Numbered from the stretch's first letter, positions 1 through 6,163 are shown. The stretch: 6,294 nucleotides of DNA from JAUXFS01 sp050329575 (GCA_050329575.1 JBHJOP010000096.1:1-6294); one strand, 5' to 3'. Made by a program: numbers and translations. Notes: generated by a model from the letters alone, not told the origin.

Positions 1-1
1 T

Positions 2-961
2 CTCCGCCGCATCGGCGACCTCGCCGCCCTGCCCCGCGGCGCCCTGGCCGCCCGCTTCGGCGCTGCCGTGCTCGCGGGCCTCGACCAGGCGGTGGGGCAC
101 CGCGACGAGCCGCTGTCGCCGCGCCGCCCGCCGCCGGCGCTGCATGTGCGCCTCGCCTTCGCCGAACCGATCGGCCGCAGCGACGACATCCGGTTCGCCG
201 TCCGGCGGATGCTGGACGAACTGTGCGCTCGCCTCGCCGCGGCGCATCTGGGGGGCCGGCGGCTCGAACTGGCCCTCTACCGCACCGACGGCACCGTCGT
301 CCGCGCCGCCGTCGGCACCGGCCGGCCGGGCCGCGACCCCGATCATCTGCAGCGGCTGTTCCGGGAGAAGCTGGACGGCCTCGATCCCGGCTTCGGCGTC
401 GAGGTCGCGGTGCTCGCCGCCACCGTCGCCGCCCCCCTCGCCCCGGCCCAGGCGGCGATGGCGTTCGCGCCCGGCGGGCGGCAGGCGGAGGCGGTCGGCC
501 GGCTGATCGACCGCCTCGGCAACCGTCTCGGCCCCGGCAACGTGATGCGCCTGGTCGAGCGCGCCAGCCACCTGCCGGAACGGGCCTGCCGCGAGCTCTC
601 CGCCTTCGCCGACGCACCCGTCGCCGCAGGCGAGGGCGACCAGCGCTCGCGGCGGCCCCGGCCGCTGCGGCTGTTGCCCTGGCCGGAGCCGATCGAGGTC
701 ACCGCACCGGTTCCCGACGGCCCGCCGGCGCTGTTCCGCTGGCGCCGGGTGCATTACCGGGTCGCCGCCGCCGAGGGGCCGGAGCGCATCGAGCCCGAGT
801 GGTGGCGGGAGGAGGACGAGCCCGACCCCGACGGCCGCACGCGGGTGCGCGACTACTACCGGGTCGAGGACGCCGACGGCCGGCGATTCTGGCTCTACCG
901 CGAGGGCTTCTACCGCCCCGATCGCCCTCCCCGCTGGTACCTGCACGGACTGTTCCCATGA
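2..961 (+). CDS. imuB: ImuB, Y-family polymerase-like mutasome adaptor (C-terminal part, cut by window edge)
   Basis: The frame is open from the first complete codon (base 2) to a TGA at 959-961, giving the last 319 residues; the N-terminal palm with the (usually degenerate) Y-family active site is outside the window, so loss of catalysis cannot be checked. Visible parts in order: a thumb-like helix-hairpin-helix stretch (RRIGDLAALP, about residues 2-20), a linker ending in EPLSPRRPPP, a little-finger-like domain (about 45-145), and the C-terminal ImuB region with PLRLLPWPEPIEV near residues 221-233 and the terminal block EPEWWREED, RDYYRVED, RFWLYREGFY, WYLHGLF. This tail is typical of ImuB and absent from DinB/Pol IV. 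In the family ImuB binds the beta clamp and recruits ImuA and DnaE2 for translesion synthesis. I see no canonical clamp motif; the leucine-rich LRLLPW run is the closest candidate. The gene overlaps dnaE2 by 4 bp (ATGA), so they are one operon. Confidence 0.93.
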   Translation, partial: LRRIGDLAALPRGALAARFGAAVLAGLDQAVGHRDEPLSPRRPPPALHVRLAFAEPIGRSDDIRFAVRRMLDELCARLAAAHLGGRRLELALYRTDGTVVRAAVGTGRPGRDPDHLQRLFREKLDGLDPGFGVEVAVLAATVAAPLAPAQAAMAFAPGGRQAEAVGRLIDRLGNRLGPGNVMRLVERASHLPERACRELSAFADAPVAAGEGDQRSRRPRPLRLLPWPEPIEVTAPVPDGPPALFRWRRVHYRVAAAEGPERIEPEWWREEDEPDPDGRTRVRDYYRVEDADGRRFWLYREGFYRPDRPPRWYLHGLFP

Positions 962-3900
962 AATCGACCGTTCCTTACGCCGAGCTCCAGGTCACCAGCA
1001 ACTTCAGCTTCCTCCGCGGCGCGTCCCATCCCGAGGAGCTGGTGGCGATCGCCGCCGCCCTCGGCCTCGCGGCGATCGCGATCACCGACCGCAATAGCCT
1101 GGCCGGCGTCGTCCGCGCCCATGTCGCCGCCCGGCAGGCCGGCATCCGGCTGGTGGTCGGCGCCCGGCTCGACCTCGAGGACGGCCCGAGCCTGCTCTGC
1201 TTTGCCATCGATCGTGCCGCCTACGGCCGGCTGTCGCGGCTGCTCACCATGGGCCGGCGGCGGGCGGCGAAGGGCGAATGCCGACTCGGGCTCGCCGACG
1301 TCGTCGCCCACGGCGATGGCCAGATCGTCGTCGCGCTGTCGCCGGCGGATCCGGATCCGGCCTTCGCGGAGGCCCTGCAAACACTGAGAGATCACTTCAA
1401 CGACAGGCTCTATCTCGCTGTCAGCAATCTCTATCTTGGCGACGATGCCTGCCGACTGACGACCCTCGCTGCGTTCGCCGCCGCGGCTCGTGTGCCGCTC
1501 GTCGCCACCAACGACGTCCACGCCCACGACGCCCTGCGCCGGCCGCTGCAGGACGTACTGACCTGCCTCCGCGAGCACTGCACCCTCGCGGAGGCCGGCT
1601 GGCGGCTGTTCGCCAACGCAGAGCGCCACCTGAAGCCGCCGGCCGAGATGGCGCGGCTGTTCCGCCGCCATCCCGAGGCCGTCGCCCGCACCGTCGAGAT
1701 CGCCGAACGGTGCACCTTCGGCCTCGACGAGCTGCGCTACGAGTACCCGGTCGATCCGGTCGAAGGCGACCGCACTCCCCAGGACGAGCTGGCGCGGCTG
1801 ACCTGGATCGGTGCCGCCGAGCACTACCGGGACGGGCTGCCGGAGCGGGTCCGCGCCCAGATCGAGCACGAGCTGGCGCTGGTCGACGGTCTCGGCTTCG
1901 CCCCCTACTTCCTCACCGTCCACGACATCGTCCGCTTCGCCCGCGGCCGCGGCATCCTCTGCCAGGGCCGCGGCTCGGCGGCCAATTCGGCGATCTGCTT
2001 CTGCCTCGGCATCACCGCGGTCGATCCGGCGCGCATCGAACTCCTGTTCGAGCGGTTCGTCAGCGCGGCGCGCAACGAGCCCCCCGACATCGACGTCGAC
2101 TTCGAGCACGAACGCCGCGAGGAGGTGATCCAGTACGTCTACGACACGTACGGCCGCGACCGGGCCGGGATGACCGCCACCGTGATCCGCTACCGCACCC
2201 GCAGTGCGCTGCGCGAGGTCGGCAAGGTGATGGGGCTCACCGACGACGCGATCGTCGCCCTGCAGGGGGCGTTCTGGCGGCGATCGTGGGAGGAGGTCGA
2301 CGACGAGCGGATCCGCGCGGTCGGCCTCGATCCCCGCGACCGCACCCTGCGGCGGGTGATCGCGCTCGCCGACGAGCTGCGCGGCTTTCCCCGCCATCTC
2401 TCCCAGCACACCGGCGGCATGGTGATCACCCGCAGCCCGCTCTCCGAGGTGGTGCCGATCGAGAACGCGGCGATGACCGACCGCACCGTCATCCAGTGGG
2501 ACAAGGACGACCTCGACGCCCTCGGCATCCTCAAGATCGACATCCTCGGCCTCGGCATGCTGAGCTGCGTGCGGAAGGCGTTCGCGCTGATCGAGCGCCA
2601 CCATGGCCGCCGGCTGACCCTCGCCACCGTGCCGGCCGAAGATGCGGCGACCTACGAGATGCTGTGCCGGGGCGATTCGGTCGGCGTCTTCCAGGTCGAG
2701 AGCCGGGCGCAGATGAGCATGCTGCCCAGGCTCCGCCCCCGCAACTTCTACGACCTGGTGATCGAGGTCGCGATCGTCCGCCCCGGTCCGATCCAGGGTG
2801 ACATGGTCCATCCCTACCTGCGCCGCCGCCGGGGCGGCGAGACGGTCGAGTACCCGTCGCCGGAGCTGGAACGGGTGCTCGGCAAGACCCTCGGGGTGCC
2901 GTTGTTCCAGGAGCAGGCGATGCGCATCGCCATCGTCGCCGCCGGCTTCACCCCGAGCGAGGCCGACGGGCTGCGCCGGGCGATGGCCACCTTCCGCCGC
3001 TCCGGCACCATCCACGGCTTCAAGGACAAGTTCGTCGCCGGCATGCTGGCGCGCGGCTACACCCCCGACTTCGCCGAGCGCTGCTTCCGCCAGATCGAGG
3101 GCTTCGCCGACTACGGCTTCCCCGAGTCCCACGCCGCCAGTTTCGCGCTCATCGTCTACGCCTCCGCCTGGCTGAAGCGGCATTATCCGGCAGCGTTCGC
3201 CTGCGCGCTGCTGAACAGCCAGCCGATGGGCTTCTACGCCCCCGCCCAGATCGTTGGCGACGCCCGCCGCCACGGCGTCGCGGTCCGTCCTGTCGACGTC
3301 AATGCCAGCTTCTGGGACTGCACCCTCGAGCCGGCCGGCGCGGGCGTCGCGCTCCGCCTCGGCCTGCGCCAGGTCAAGGGGCTGGCCGCCGCCGACGGCG
3401 GGGCGATCGTCGCCGTCCGCGGCGACGGCTACGGCAGCGTGTCCGCGGTGGGGCGGCGGACCGGGGTCGGCCGCGCGGTGCTGGCGACGCTGGCCGCCGC
3501 CGACGCCTTCGGCTCGATGGGCCTCGACCGGCAACGGGCGCTGTGGGCGGTCGAGGGGCTGGACGAGGCGCCGCTGCCGCTGTTCGCCGCCGCCACGGCC
3601 GCCGGATCACGCCCGGAGCCGGCGGTGGCGCTGCCGCCGATCCCGCTCGGCGAGCAGGTGGCGACCGATTACCGGGTGCTGCGGCTGTCGTTGAAGGCCC
3701 ATCCGCTGGCGCTGCTGCGCCGCCGGCTCGACGGCGGGCGCTTCCTTGCCGCCGCCCGCCTCGCCGGCCTCGCCCACGGCCGGCGGGTCGGGGTCGCCGG
3801 ACTGGTGATCACCCGCCAGCGTCCCGGCAGTGCCAACGGCGTCATCTTCGTCACCCTCGAGGACGAGACCGGCCATGCCAACCTGATCGTCTGGCCCGCC

Positions 3901-4107
3901 GTGTTCGAGCGCTTCCGCCGCACCGTGCTGGGCGCGACGCTGATCGGGGCCGCGGGGCCGGTGCAGCGCGAGGGCGAGGTCGTCCACGTGCTCGCCGAGC
4001 GCCTGTGGAACCTGGATCCGCTCCTCGACGGCCTCGCCGCCGACGCCCGCCCCGACCGCGCCGCCGACGAGGCCCGGTTCGACGTCCGCTGCCGCGATTT
4101 CCACTGA
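958..4107 (+). CDS. dnaE2: Error-prone DNA polymerase DnaE2 (ImuC), C-family polymerase
   Basis: This 1049-aa protein, near the family's usual length, is the catalytic subunit of the ImuA-ImuB-DnaE2 mutasome and performs damage-induced, mutagenic translesion synthesis. The ATG at 958 is chosen because it overlaps the imuB stop (ATGA) and because YAELQVTSNFSFLRGASHPEEL directly after it is the canonical DnaE2 N-terminus; no clear Shine-Dalgarno precedes it, so coupling to imuB is likely. Domains: PHP domain about 7-195, ending VATNDVHAHD (182-191); palm with GRGSAANS (337-344) and PPDIDVDF (375-382), giving catalytic aspartates D379 and D381, plus D528 in KIDILGL; fingers with RPGPIQGDM (608-616), FQEQ (650-653) and GFPESHAASF (720-729); helix-hairpin-helix region about 770-870; OB fold about 940-1015 (RRVGVAGLV, VIFVTLEDETG); tail RCRDFH. 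The PHP metal site looks degenerate (Q11-V-T13 where active PHP has H-x-H). A low-GC codon patch lies at about 1375-1445. Expression is probably LexA-controlled upstream of imuA, which is not visible here. Confidence 0.97.
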   Translation: MKSTVPYAELQVTSNFSFLRGASHPEELVAIAAALGLAAIAITDRNSLAGVVRAHVAARQAGIRLVVGARLDLEDGPSLLCFAIDRAAYGRLSRLLTMGRRRAAKGECRLGLADVVAHGDGQIVVALSPADPDPAFAEALQTLRDHFNDRLYLAVSNLYLGDDACRLTTLAAFAAAARVPLVATNDVHAHDALRRPLQDVLTCLREHCTLAEAGWRLFANAERHLKPPAEMARLFRRHPEAVARTVEIAERCTFGLDELRYEYPVDPVEGDRTPQDELARLTWIGAAEHYRDGLPERVRAQIEHELALVDGLGFAPYFLTVHDIVRFARGRGILCQGRGSAANSAICFCLGITAVDPARIELLFERFVSAARNEPPDIDVDFEHERREEVIQYVYDTYGRDRAGMTATVIRYRTRSALREVGKVMGLTDDAIVALQGAFWRRSWEEVDDERIRAVGLDPRDRTLRRVIALADELRGFPRHLSQHTGGMVITRSPLSEVVPIENAAMTDRTVIQWDKDDLDALGILKIDILGLGMLSCVRKAFALIERHHGRRLTLATVPAEDAATYEMLCRGDSVGVFQVESRAQMSMLPRLRPRNFYDLVIEVAIVRPGPIQGDMVHPYLRRRRGGETVEYPSPELERVLGKTLGVPLFQEQAMRIAIVAAGFTPSEADGLRRAMATFRRSGTIHGFKDKFVAGMLARGYTPDFAERCFRQIEGFADYGFPESHAASFALIVYASAWLKRHYPAAFACALLNSQPMGFYAPAQIVGDARRHGVAVRPVDVNASFWDCTLEPAGAGVALRLGLRQVKGLAAADGGAIVAVRGDGYGSVSAVGRRTGVGRAVLATLAAADAFGSMGLDRQRALWAVEGLDEAPLPLFAAATAAGSRPEPAVALPPIPLGEQVATDYRVLRLSLKAHPLALLRRRLDGGRFLAAARLAGLAHGRRVGVAGLVITRQRPGSANGVIFVTLEDETGHANLIVWPAVFERFRRTVLGATLIGAAGPVQREGEVVHVLAERLWNLDPLLDGLAADARPDRAADEARFDVRCRDFH

Positions 4108-4174
4108 TCGCCGCGCGACCGCCCATCCCCTGCACGATGTCGGGTCTTTGCAAATCCGAGCGGCAGGGTTAGGG

Positions 4175-4187
4175 TTGTCCGCGACAA
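4175..4187. promoter_or_regulatory. Candidate operator: inverted repeat TTGTC-CGC-GACAA upstream of the ParA-like gene
   Basis: Perfect 5-bp arms TTGTC (4175-4179) and GACAA (4183-4187) are separated by 3 bp, 57 bp before the ATG at 4245. The DNA just downstream continues with ACAATCACAACAACG, so further ACAA half-sites follow. The arrangement would suit a dimeric repressor site, for example autoregulation, but this is inference; the arms are short enough to occur by chance. Confidence 0.3.
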
Positions 4188-4227
4188 TCACAACAACGTC
4201 CGCGGGCGGCGGCGCCGCGCTGTCGGC

Positions 4228-4235
4228 AAGGGGGG
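4228..4235 (+). promoter_or_regulatory. Ribosome binding site of the ParA-like gene
   Basis: The purine run AAGGGGGG ends 9 nt before the ATG at 4245. It is the only good Shine-Dalgarno-like stretch near the start and fixes it, with the Walker A motif beginning 10 residues into the protein as usual for the family. Confidence 0.7.
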
Positions 4236-4244
4236 TTCGCGACC

Positions 4245-4880
4245 ATGGCGGCGAAAGTCCTGACCATCGCCCAGCAGAAGGGCGGCGCCGGCAAGACCAC
4301 CCTCGCAGCCCAGCTCGCCGTCGCCTTCCGCATCGCCGGACGGCGGGTGGCGCTGATGGACATCGACCCGCAGGCGAGCCTCGCCGACTGGTTCCGGGTC
4401 CGCGGCGAGGGCGCCGCCGGCGGGCTCCAGCCCCTCGATCTGGTCGACGTCGCCGGCTGGCGGGCCGCGAGCGAGGTCGAGCGGCTGAAGCGCGGCTACG
4501 ACCTCGTCATCATCGACAGCCCGCCGCACGCCGAGACCGAGGCCAAGGTCGCGGTCCGCGCCGCCGATCTGGTGCTGGTGCCGATCCAGCCGAGCCCGAT
4601 GGACGTCTGGGCGACCAGACCGACCATGGATCTCGCCGCCGCCGCCAAGGTGCCGGTGCTGGTGGTGCTGAACCGGGTGCCGCCGCGCGGCAGGATCGTC
4701 GATCTGATGCGCGCCCGGATGGCGGCCGATGCGCTGCCGGTGGCGCAGGCGGCGATCGGCAATCGGATCGCCTTCGCCGCCGCGATGCTGGAAGGGCGGA
4801 CGGTGCTGGAGACCGCGCCCCGCGGCCGTGCCGCCGCCGAGATCCGCGCCCTCGCCGACGAGATCGCGACCCGCTTCTAG
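4245..4880 (+). CDS. Orphan ParA/ParF-family Walker-type ATPase
   Basis: This 211-aa protein has the deviant Walker A motif QQKGGAGKTT (10-19) with signature lysine K12 and P-loop lysine K17, Walker A' LMDIDPQAS (37-45) with D39/D41, and Walker B YDLVIIDSPP (85-94) with D91, followed by VLVPIQPSPMDVWA. Length, absence of an N-terminal DNA-binding extension, and the SPMDVWA region fit the small ParF/type Ib group of ParA ATPases, which form ATP-dependent dimers on DNA and segregate plasmids or position protein cargo. No ParB/ParG-type partner, parS-like repeat array or chemotaxis/carboxysome cargo gene is visible next to it, so the cargo is unknown. It is separated from dnaE2 by 137 bp and has its own RBS, so it is probably a separate transcription unit. 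Its TAG stop overlaps the stop of the convergent dehydrogenase. A plasmid-derived orphan or a cargo-positioning ATPase are both possible. Confidence 0.9.
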   Translation: MAAKVLTIAQQKGGAGKTTLAAQLAVAFRIAGRRVALMDIDPQASLADWFRVRGEGAAGGLQPLDLVDVAGWRAASEVERLKRGYDLVIIDSPPHAETEAKVAVRAADLVLVPIQPSPMDVWATRPTMDLAAAAKVPVLVVLNRVPPRGRIVDLMRARMAADALPVAQAAIGNRIAFAAAMLEGRTVLETAPRGRAAAEIRALADEIATRF

Positions 4881-5746
4881 CGCAACAGCCGGATCAGGCT
4901 CGAGGTGTCCCAGCGGCCGCCGCCGCGGCGCTGGATCTGGGCGTAGAACTGGTCGACGAGCGCGGTGACCGGCAGCGCCGCGCCGTTGCGCCTCGCCTCG
5001 TCGAGCACGATGCCGAGATCCTTGCGCATCCAGTCGACGGCAAAGCCGAACTCGAAGCGGTCCTCCAGCATCGTCTTCGCGCGGTTGTCCATCTGCCACG
5101 ACTGCGCCGCTCCCTTGGCGATCACCTCGACCGCCCGGTCGGCGTCGAGACCGGCACGGACGGCGAACATCAGCGCCTCGGCCAGCCCCTGCACCAAGCC
5201 GCCGATGCAGATCTGGTTGACCATCTTGGTGAGCTGACCGCTGCCCGCCGGCCCCATCAGCGTCACCGCCTTGGCGTAGGCGTCGATCACCGGCGCCGCC
5301 TTGGCGAAATCGGCCTCGTCGCCGCCGACCATGACCGTCAGTTGGCCGTTCTCGGCCCCGGCCTGGCCGCCGGAGACCGGCGCATCGAGGAACCCGAGCT
5401 CCCGCGCCGCCGCTGCCGCCGCCAACTCGCGGGCGACCTCGGCCGACGCGGTGGTGTGGTCGACCAGAATCGCACCGGCGGCCATCCCGGCGAACGCCCC
5501 GTCCGGCGCCAGCACCACCGATCGCAGGTCGTCGTCGTTGCCGACGCAGGTGAACACGAGCTCGGCACCCTCGGCCGCCTGTGCCGGGGTGGTCGCCATC
5601 CGGCCGCCGTGCCGGGCGATCCAGGCCTCCGCCTTGGCCGTCGTCCGGTTGTAGACCGCGACCGGATGCCCGCTGTGGGCGAGATGCCCGGCCATCGGGA
5701 AGCCCATCACCCCGAGGCCGATGAAGGCGGTGCGCGTCGCGGTCAT
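4877..5746 (-). CDS. NAD(P)-dependent beta-hydroxyacid dehydrogenase (3-hydroxyisobutyrate dehydrogenase / 2-hydroxy-3-oxopropionate reductase family)
   Basis: This 289-aa cytoplasmic oxidoreductase is of normal family length. The N-terminal Rossmann fold begins FIGLGVMGFPMAGHL (8-22, the GxGxMGxxM dinucleotide motif) followed by VYNRT (31-35), where N33/R34 suggest NADP could be accepted. The substrate-binding signature is DAPVSGGQAGAENGQL (121-136). GSGQLTKMVNQ (168-178) carries the presumed catalytic lysine K174 and N177. The C-terminal helical domain contains GAAQSWQMDNR and WMRKDLGIVLDEA. The frame stays open upstream to 5926, but I choose the ATG at 5746 because a strong GGAGGAGGGG lies 6 nt before it and the Rossmann motif then starts at the usual distance. 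The family oxidises 3-hydroxyisobutyrate (valine catabolism) or reduces tartronate semialdehyde (glyoxylate/glycerate pathway); neither pathway has a partner gene here, so the substrate is undecided. It is convergent with, and overlaps by 4 bp, the ParA-like gene. Confidence 0.94.
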   Translation of the reverse strand: MTATRTAFIGLGVMGFPMAGHLAHSGHPVAVYNRTTAKAEAWIARHGGRMATTPAQAAEGAELVFTCVGNDDDLRSVVLAPDGAFAGMAAGAILVDHTTASAEVARELAAAAAARELGFLDAPVSGGQAGAENGQLTVMVGGDEADFAKAAPVIDAYAKAVTLMGPAGSGQLTKMVNQICIGGLVQGLAEALMFAVRAGLDADRAVEVIAKGAAQSWQMDNRAKTMLEDRFEFGFAVDWMRKDLGIVLDEARRNGAALPVTALVDQFYAQIQRRGGGRWDTSSLIRLLR

Positions 5747-5752
5747 GGCTGT

Positions 5753-5764
5753 CCCCTCCTCCTC
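5753..5764 (-). promoter_or_regulatory. Ribosome binding site of the dehydrogenase
   Basis: Read on the minus strand this is GAGGAGGAGGGG, 6 nt before the ATG at 5746. It decides the start against longer in-frame alternatives that would translate the intergenic tandem repeat. Confidence 0.8.
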
Positions 5765-5784
5765 GTCACGTCTGCCGATCCCCG

Positions 5785-5814
5785 ACCATAGCCTCCCCGG
5801 GGCTCCGCGCTCAA
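5785..5814 (-). promoter_or_regulatory. Candidate sigma70-like promoter for the dehydrogenase
   Basis: On the minus strand TTGAGC (5814-5809) and TATGGT (5790-5785) are spaced by 18 nt; each matches the consensus at 4 of 6 positions. Transcription would start near 5778, giving a short leader with the strong RBS. This was found by eye only. Confidence 0.35.
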
Positions 5815-5820
5815 CACGCC

Positions 5821-5860
5821 CGTCTCGACCGTCTCGACCGCCTCGACCGTCCGTCCCGAC
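5821..5860. repeat. Short 9-bp tandem repeat in the divergent intergenic region
   Basis: Three consecutive units CGTCTCGAC (5821-5829), CGTCTCGAC (5830-5838) and CGCCTCGAC (5839-5847) are followed by a 4-bp partial unit and a fourth diverged unit CGTCCCGAC (5852-5860). It lies upstream of both candidate promoters. A multiple of three keeps the upstream frame of the dehydrogenase open, which explains the apparent N-terminal extension. Confidence 0.75.
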
Positions 5861-5883
5861 ACGCTCTCGCGCCGCGATGGCGA

Positions 5884-5913
5884 TTGCCCTCGGCCGGTGC
5901 CGGCCGCTAGGAT
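5884..5913 (+). promoter_or_regulatory. Candidate promoter with palindromic spacer, upstream of the small membrane protein
   Basis: TTGCCC (5884-5889) and TAGGAT (5908-5913) are spaced by 18 nt, each 4 of 6 matches to the sigma70 consensus. The spacer carries the perfect palindrome CGGCCGG-TG-CCGGCCG (5891-5906), a possible operator. The predicted start near 5920 would leave about 27 nt before the ATG at 5947, including the RBS. Confidence 0.35.
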
Positions 5914-5930
5914 CGCGCCGGCTCACGTTG

Positions 5931-5940
5931 AAGGAGGAGG
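5931..5940 (+). promoter_or_regulatory. Strong ribosome binding site of the small membrane protein
   Basis: AAGGAGGAGG lies 6 nt before the ATG at 5947. It contains a full anti-16S core and is among the best RBS in the window, which strongly supports that this short gene is translated. Confidence 0.85.
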
Positions 5941-5946
5941 GATCGC

Positions 5947-6135
5947 ATGTCGAGCATCGTTCGCCTGCTGCCGGGACTGATCGCCGCGATCGCCGCGTTC
6001 GTCGCCCTGAAGTTGCTGTTGTTCGTCGATCTGACGTCGCTCGGGTTCGAGATCGTGGCGTTCTTCGTCGTCTACATCGTGGTCGCGATCGCCGCCGACC
6101 GGGCGATGCGGGCCTATCGCGACAAGAAGTCCTGA
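5947..6135 (+). CDS. Small two-helix inner-membrane protein, function unknown
   Basis: This 62-aa protein is not one I recognise. It has two hydrophobic segments long enough to span the membrane, about residues 7-27 (LLPGLIAAIAAFVALKLLLFV) split by K22, and about 32-50, joined by a very short turn (DLTSLG). A charged C-terminal tail DRAMRAYRDKKS (51-62) is strongly basic, so by the positive-inside rule both ends should face the cytoplasm. There is no cleavable signal-peptide site that I can see. The excellent RBS and a plausible promoter support a real gene. It is divergent from the dehydrogenase and followed after 48 bp by an IS-encoded transposase end. Holin-like or membrane-complex accessory roles are possible but nothing in the sequence picks one. 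Confidence 0.85.
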   Translation: MSSIVRLLPGLIAAIAAFVALKLLLFVDLTSLGFEIVAFFVVYIVVAIAADRAMRAYRDKKS

Positions 6136-6138
6136 ACG

Positions 6139-6163
6139 GGCAACGCAGATCGTCCGCGTTGCC
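6139..6163 (+). terminator. Stem-loop just after the small membrane protein gene
   Basis: Perfect 8-bp arms GGCAACGC (6139-6146) and GCGTTGCC (6156-6163) enclose a 9-nt loop, starting 3 nt after the TGA. No T-run follows (AATCGCATTG), so it is not a classical intrinsic terminator; it may act as a weak terminator or as a 3' end stabiliser. Confidence 0.45.

Larger units (their letters stand above)
4108..4244. other. Intergenic region between dnaE2 and the ParA-like gene
   Basis: This 137-bp gap has lower GC than its flanks, especially 4145-4200. It contains a 13-bp interrupted palindrome at 4175-4187 and the ribosome binding site of the next gene. I see no stem-loop followed by a T-run, so no rho-independent terminator for dnaE2 can be called. 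A TTGCAA at 4148-4153 is a possible -35 element, but the matching downstream hexamer (TAGGGT, 4170-4175) is poor. No tRNA or other RNA gene is recognisable. Confidence 0.6.

Noticed and set aside
223..957. N-terminal extension of DnaE2 by 245 residues in the same frame.
   Set aside because: The extension is out of frame with imuB and is arginine/proline-rich noise; the canonical DnaE2 start begins at the ATG overlapping the imuB stop.
1347..1358. Tandem GGATCCGGATCC just before the low-GC patch, considered as a junction scar.
   Set aside because: It encodes ADPDP in frame with normal DnaE2 sequence and is a plausible chance repeat of Asp-Pro codons.
910..3534. An 874-codon open frame on the minus strand opposite dnaE2.
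   Set aside because: It lies fully antisense to a convincing DnaE2, its peptide is low-complexity and rich in G, A, R, D, E and V, and no domain is recognisable. GC-rich genes often leave a stop-free antisense frame.
4108..4244. LexA-type box (GTTC-N7-GTTC) near dnaE2 or the ParA-like gene.
   Set aside because: I scanned by eye the intergenic regions and found no two half-sites at the right spacing; the expected site would be upstream of imuA, outside the window.
4911..4933. GC-rich imperfect hairpin near the end of the dehydrogenase, considered as a terminator.
   Set aside because: It lies inside the coding sequence (QRRGGGRWD), has mismatches and no T-run.
4148..5791. A 547-codon plus-strand frame spanning the ParA-like gene and the antisense of the dehydrogenase.
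   Set aside because: It overlaps two well-supported genes, its translation is arginine/alanine-rich with no family match, and it is explained by third-position GC bias.
5747..5926. N-terminal extension of the dehydrogenase by 60 residues.
   Set aside because: It would translate the 9-bp tandem repeat into a GRD-rich stretch, places the Rossmann motif too far inside, and ignores the strong RBS just before 5746.
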